From Mariprofundus sp. (GTDB lineage: Bacteria > Pseudomonadota > Zetaproteobacteria > Mariprofundales > Mariprofundaceae): a DNA stretch of 5,688 nucleotides. Both the position numbers and the translations under genes were made by a program. The stretch is taken from assembly GCA_021772845.1 (NCBI GenBank), contig JAJFLF010000283.1:1-5688 (forward strand), written 5' to 3'. The notes under the pieces were generated by a model that did no database searches, had not been told where the DNA came from, and saw only the letters and a list, made by a program, of their open reading frames with translations. Positions 5,462-5,688 of the stretch are shown here, one piece after another; the first letter of the stretch is position 1, and each line of letters starts with the position of its first letter.

Positions 5462-5688
5462 ATGAGCGAAACCAATAGCTTGGAAAACATACAGGAAGAT
5501 CAGGCCACAACTGCGACACAAAAGACCGAAGTAAAAGAAAAGGTGGAAGTGAAGCAGGCTGCTGAAGAGACGCAGGAAGCCAAAGTAGAAGAGACAGTTA
5601 CTACTGATTCTGAAGAGGAATCATTCAAACTGATGTTTGAAGCTTCTTTGAAAGAGCAGCCTATCGTTAAACGTGGCGAAATGATCAG
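5462..5688 (+). CDS. rpsA: 30S ribosomal protein S1, N-terminal fragment (runs off window)
   Basis: The frame opens at ATG 5462 and is still open at the window end, giving 75 codons plus two bases. Residues 53-67 (ESFKLMFEASLKEQP) match the N-terminal start seen in S1 proteins (ESF..LFE.SLKE), and 'IVKRGEMI' corresponds to the entry of the first S1/OB-fold domain. Residues 1-52 are an unusual extension rich in E, K, T, Q and V with no hydrophobic stretch, probably disordered or helical. S1 binds mRNA and helps the 30S subunit initiate on structured or weak ribosome sites. The location just after cmk strongly supports the identity. There is no strong Shine-Dalgarno site, only GGGACGG at 5448-5454, which recalls the weak, self-regulated start of E. 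coli rpsA. The RNA-binding domains lie beyond the window, so their number is unknown. Confidence 0.87.
   Translation, partial: MSETNSLENIQEDQATTATQKTEVKEKVEVKQAAEETQEAKVEETVTTDSEEESFKLMFEASLKEQPIVKRGEMI

Overview
The window holds one compact, plus-strand cluster of housekeeping genes from a bacterium, almost certainly in the Proteobacteria sensu lato. The order is pheA - hisC - tyrA - aroA - cmk - rpsA (5' part only). This matches the conserved 'aromatic supraoperon' known from Pseudomonas and relatives. The proteins fit that group: a fused AroQ-type chorismate mutase/prephenate dehydratase, a short TyrA without an ACT domain, and a class II EPSP synthase close in motif pattern to the Pseudomonas domain. 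Two features differ from a typical gammaproteobacterium. TyrA and AroA are separate proteins that overlap by ATGA, whereas Pseudomonas fuses them. Ribosomal protein S1 carries a charged N-terminal extension of about 50 residues. With the moderate base composition this could suggest a lineage such as the Zetaproteobacteria, but that is only a guess.

Layout. Bases 1-180 contain no supportable gene; they hold a 12-bp perfect palindrome and a Shine-Dalgarno-like site that precedes tiny leader reading frames. pheA (181-1332), hisC (1345-2445), tyrA (2450-3334), aroA (3331-4680) and cmk (4683-5375) follow with gaps of 12, 4, -4 and 2 bases, so they are very probably co-transcribed and partly translationally coupled. 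An AT-rich gap of 86 bases containing a small hairpin then leads to rpsA, which begins at 5462 and runs off the end of the window.

How the genes work together. AroA makes EPSP, the immediate precursor of chorismate (chorismate synthase, AroC, is not here). The PheA mutase domain turns chorismate into prephenate, and its dehydratase domain gives phenylpyruvate. TyrA takes prephenate (or arogenate) toward 4-hydroxyphenylpyruvate (or tyrosine). HisC is a PLP aminotransferase that probably also transaminates the aromatic keto acids, besides its histidine-pathway role. Cmk (CMP recycling) and S1 (translation) are the usual downstream partners in this locus and link amino-acid synthesis to growth functions.

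I found no mobile element, CRISPR array, tRNA/rRNA or broken gene. I see no evidence of an undescribed biological system here. The points worth a second look are start-site corrections, possible leader-level regulation ahead of pheA and rpsA, the unfused tyrA/aroA junction, the TyrA cofactor site and the S1 extension.
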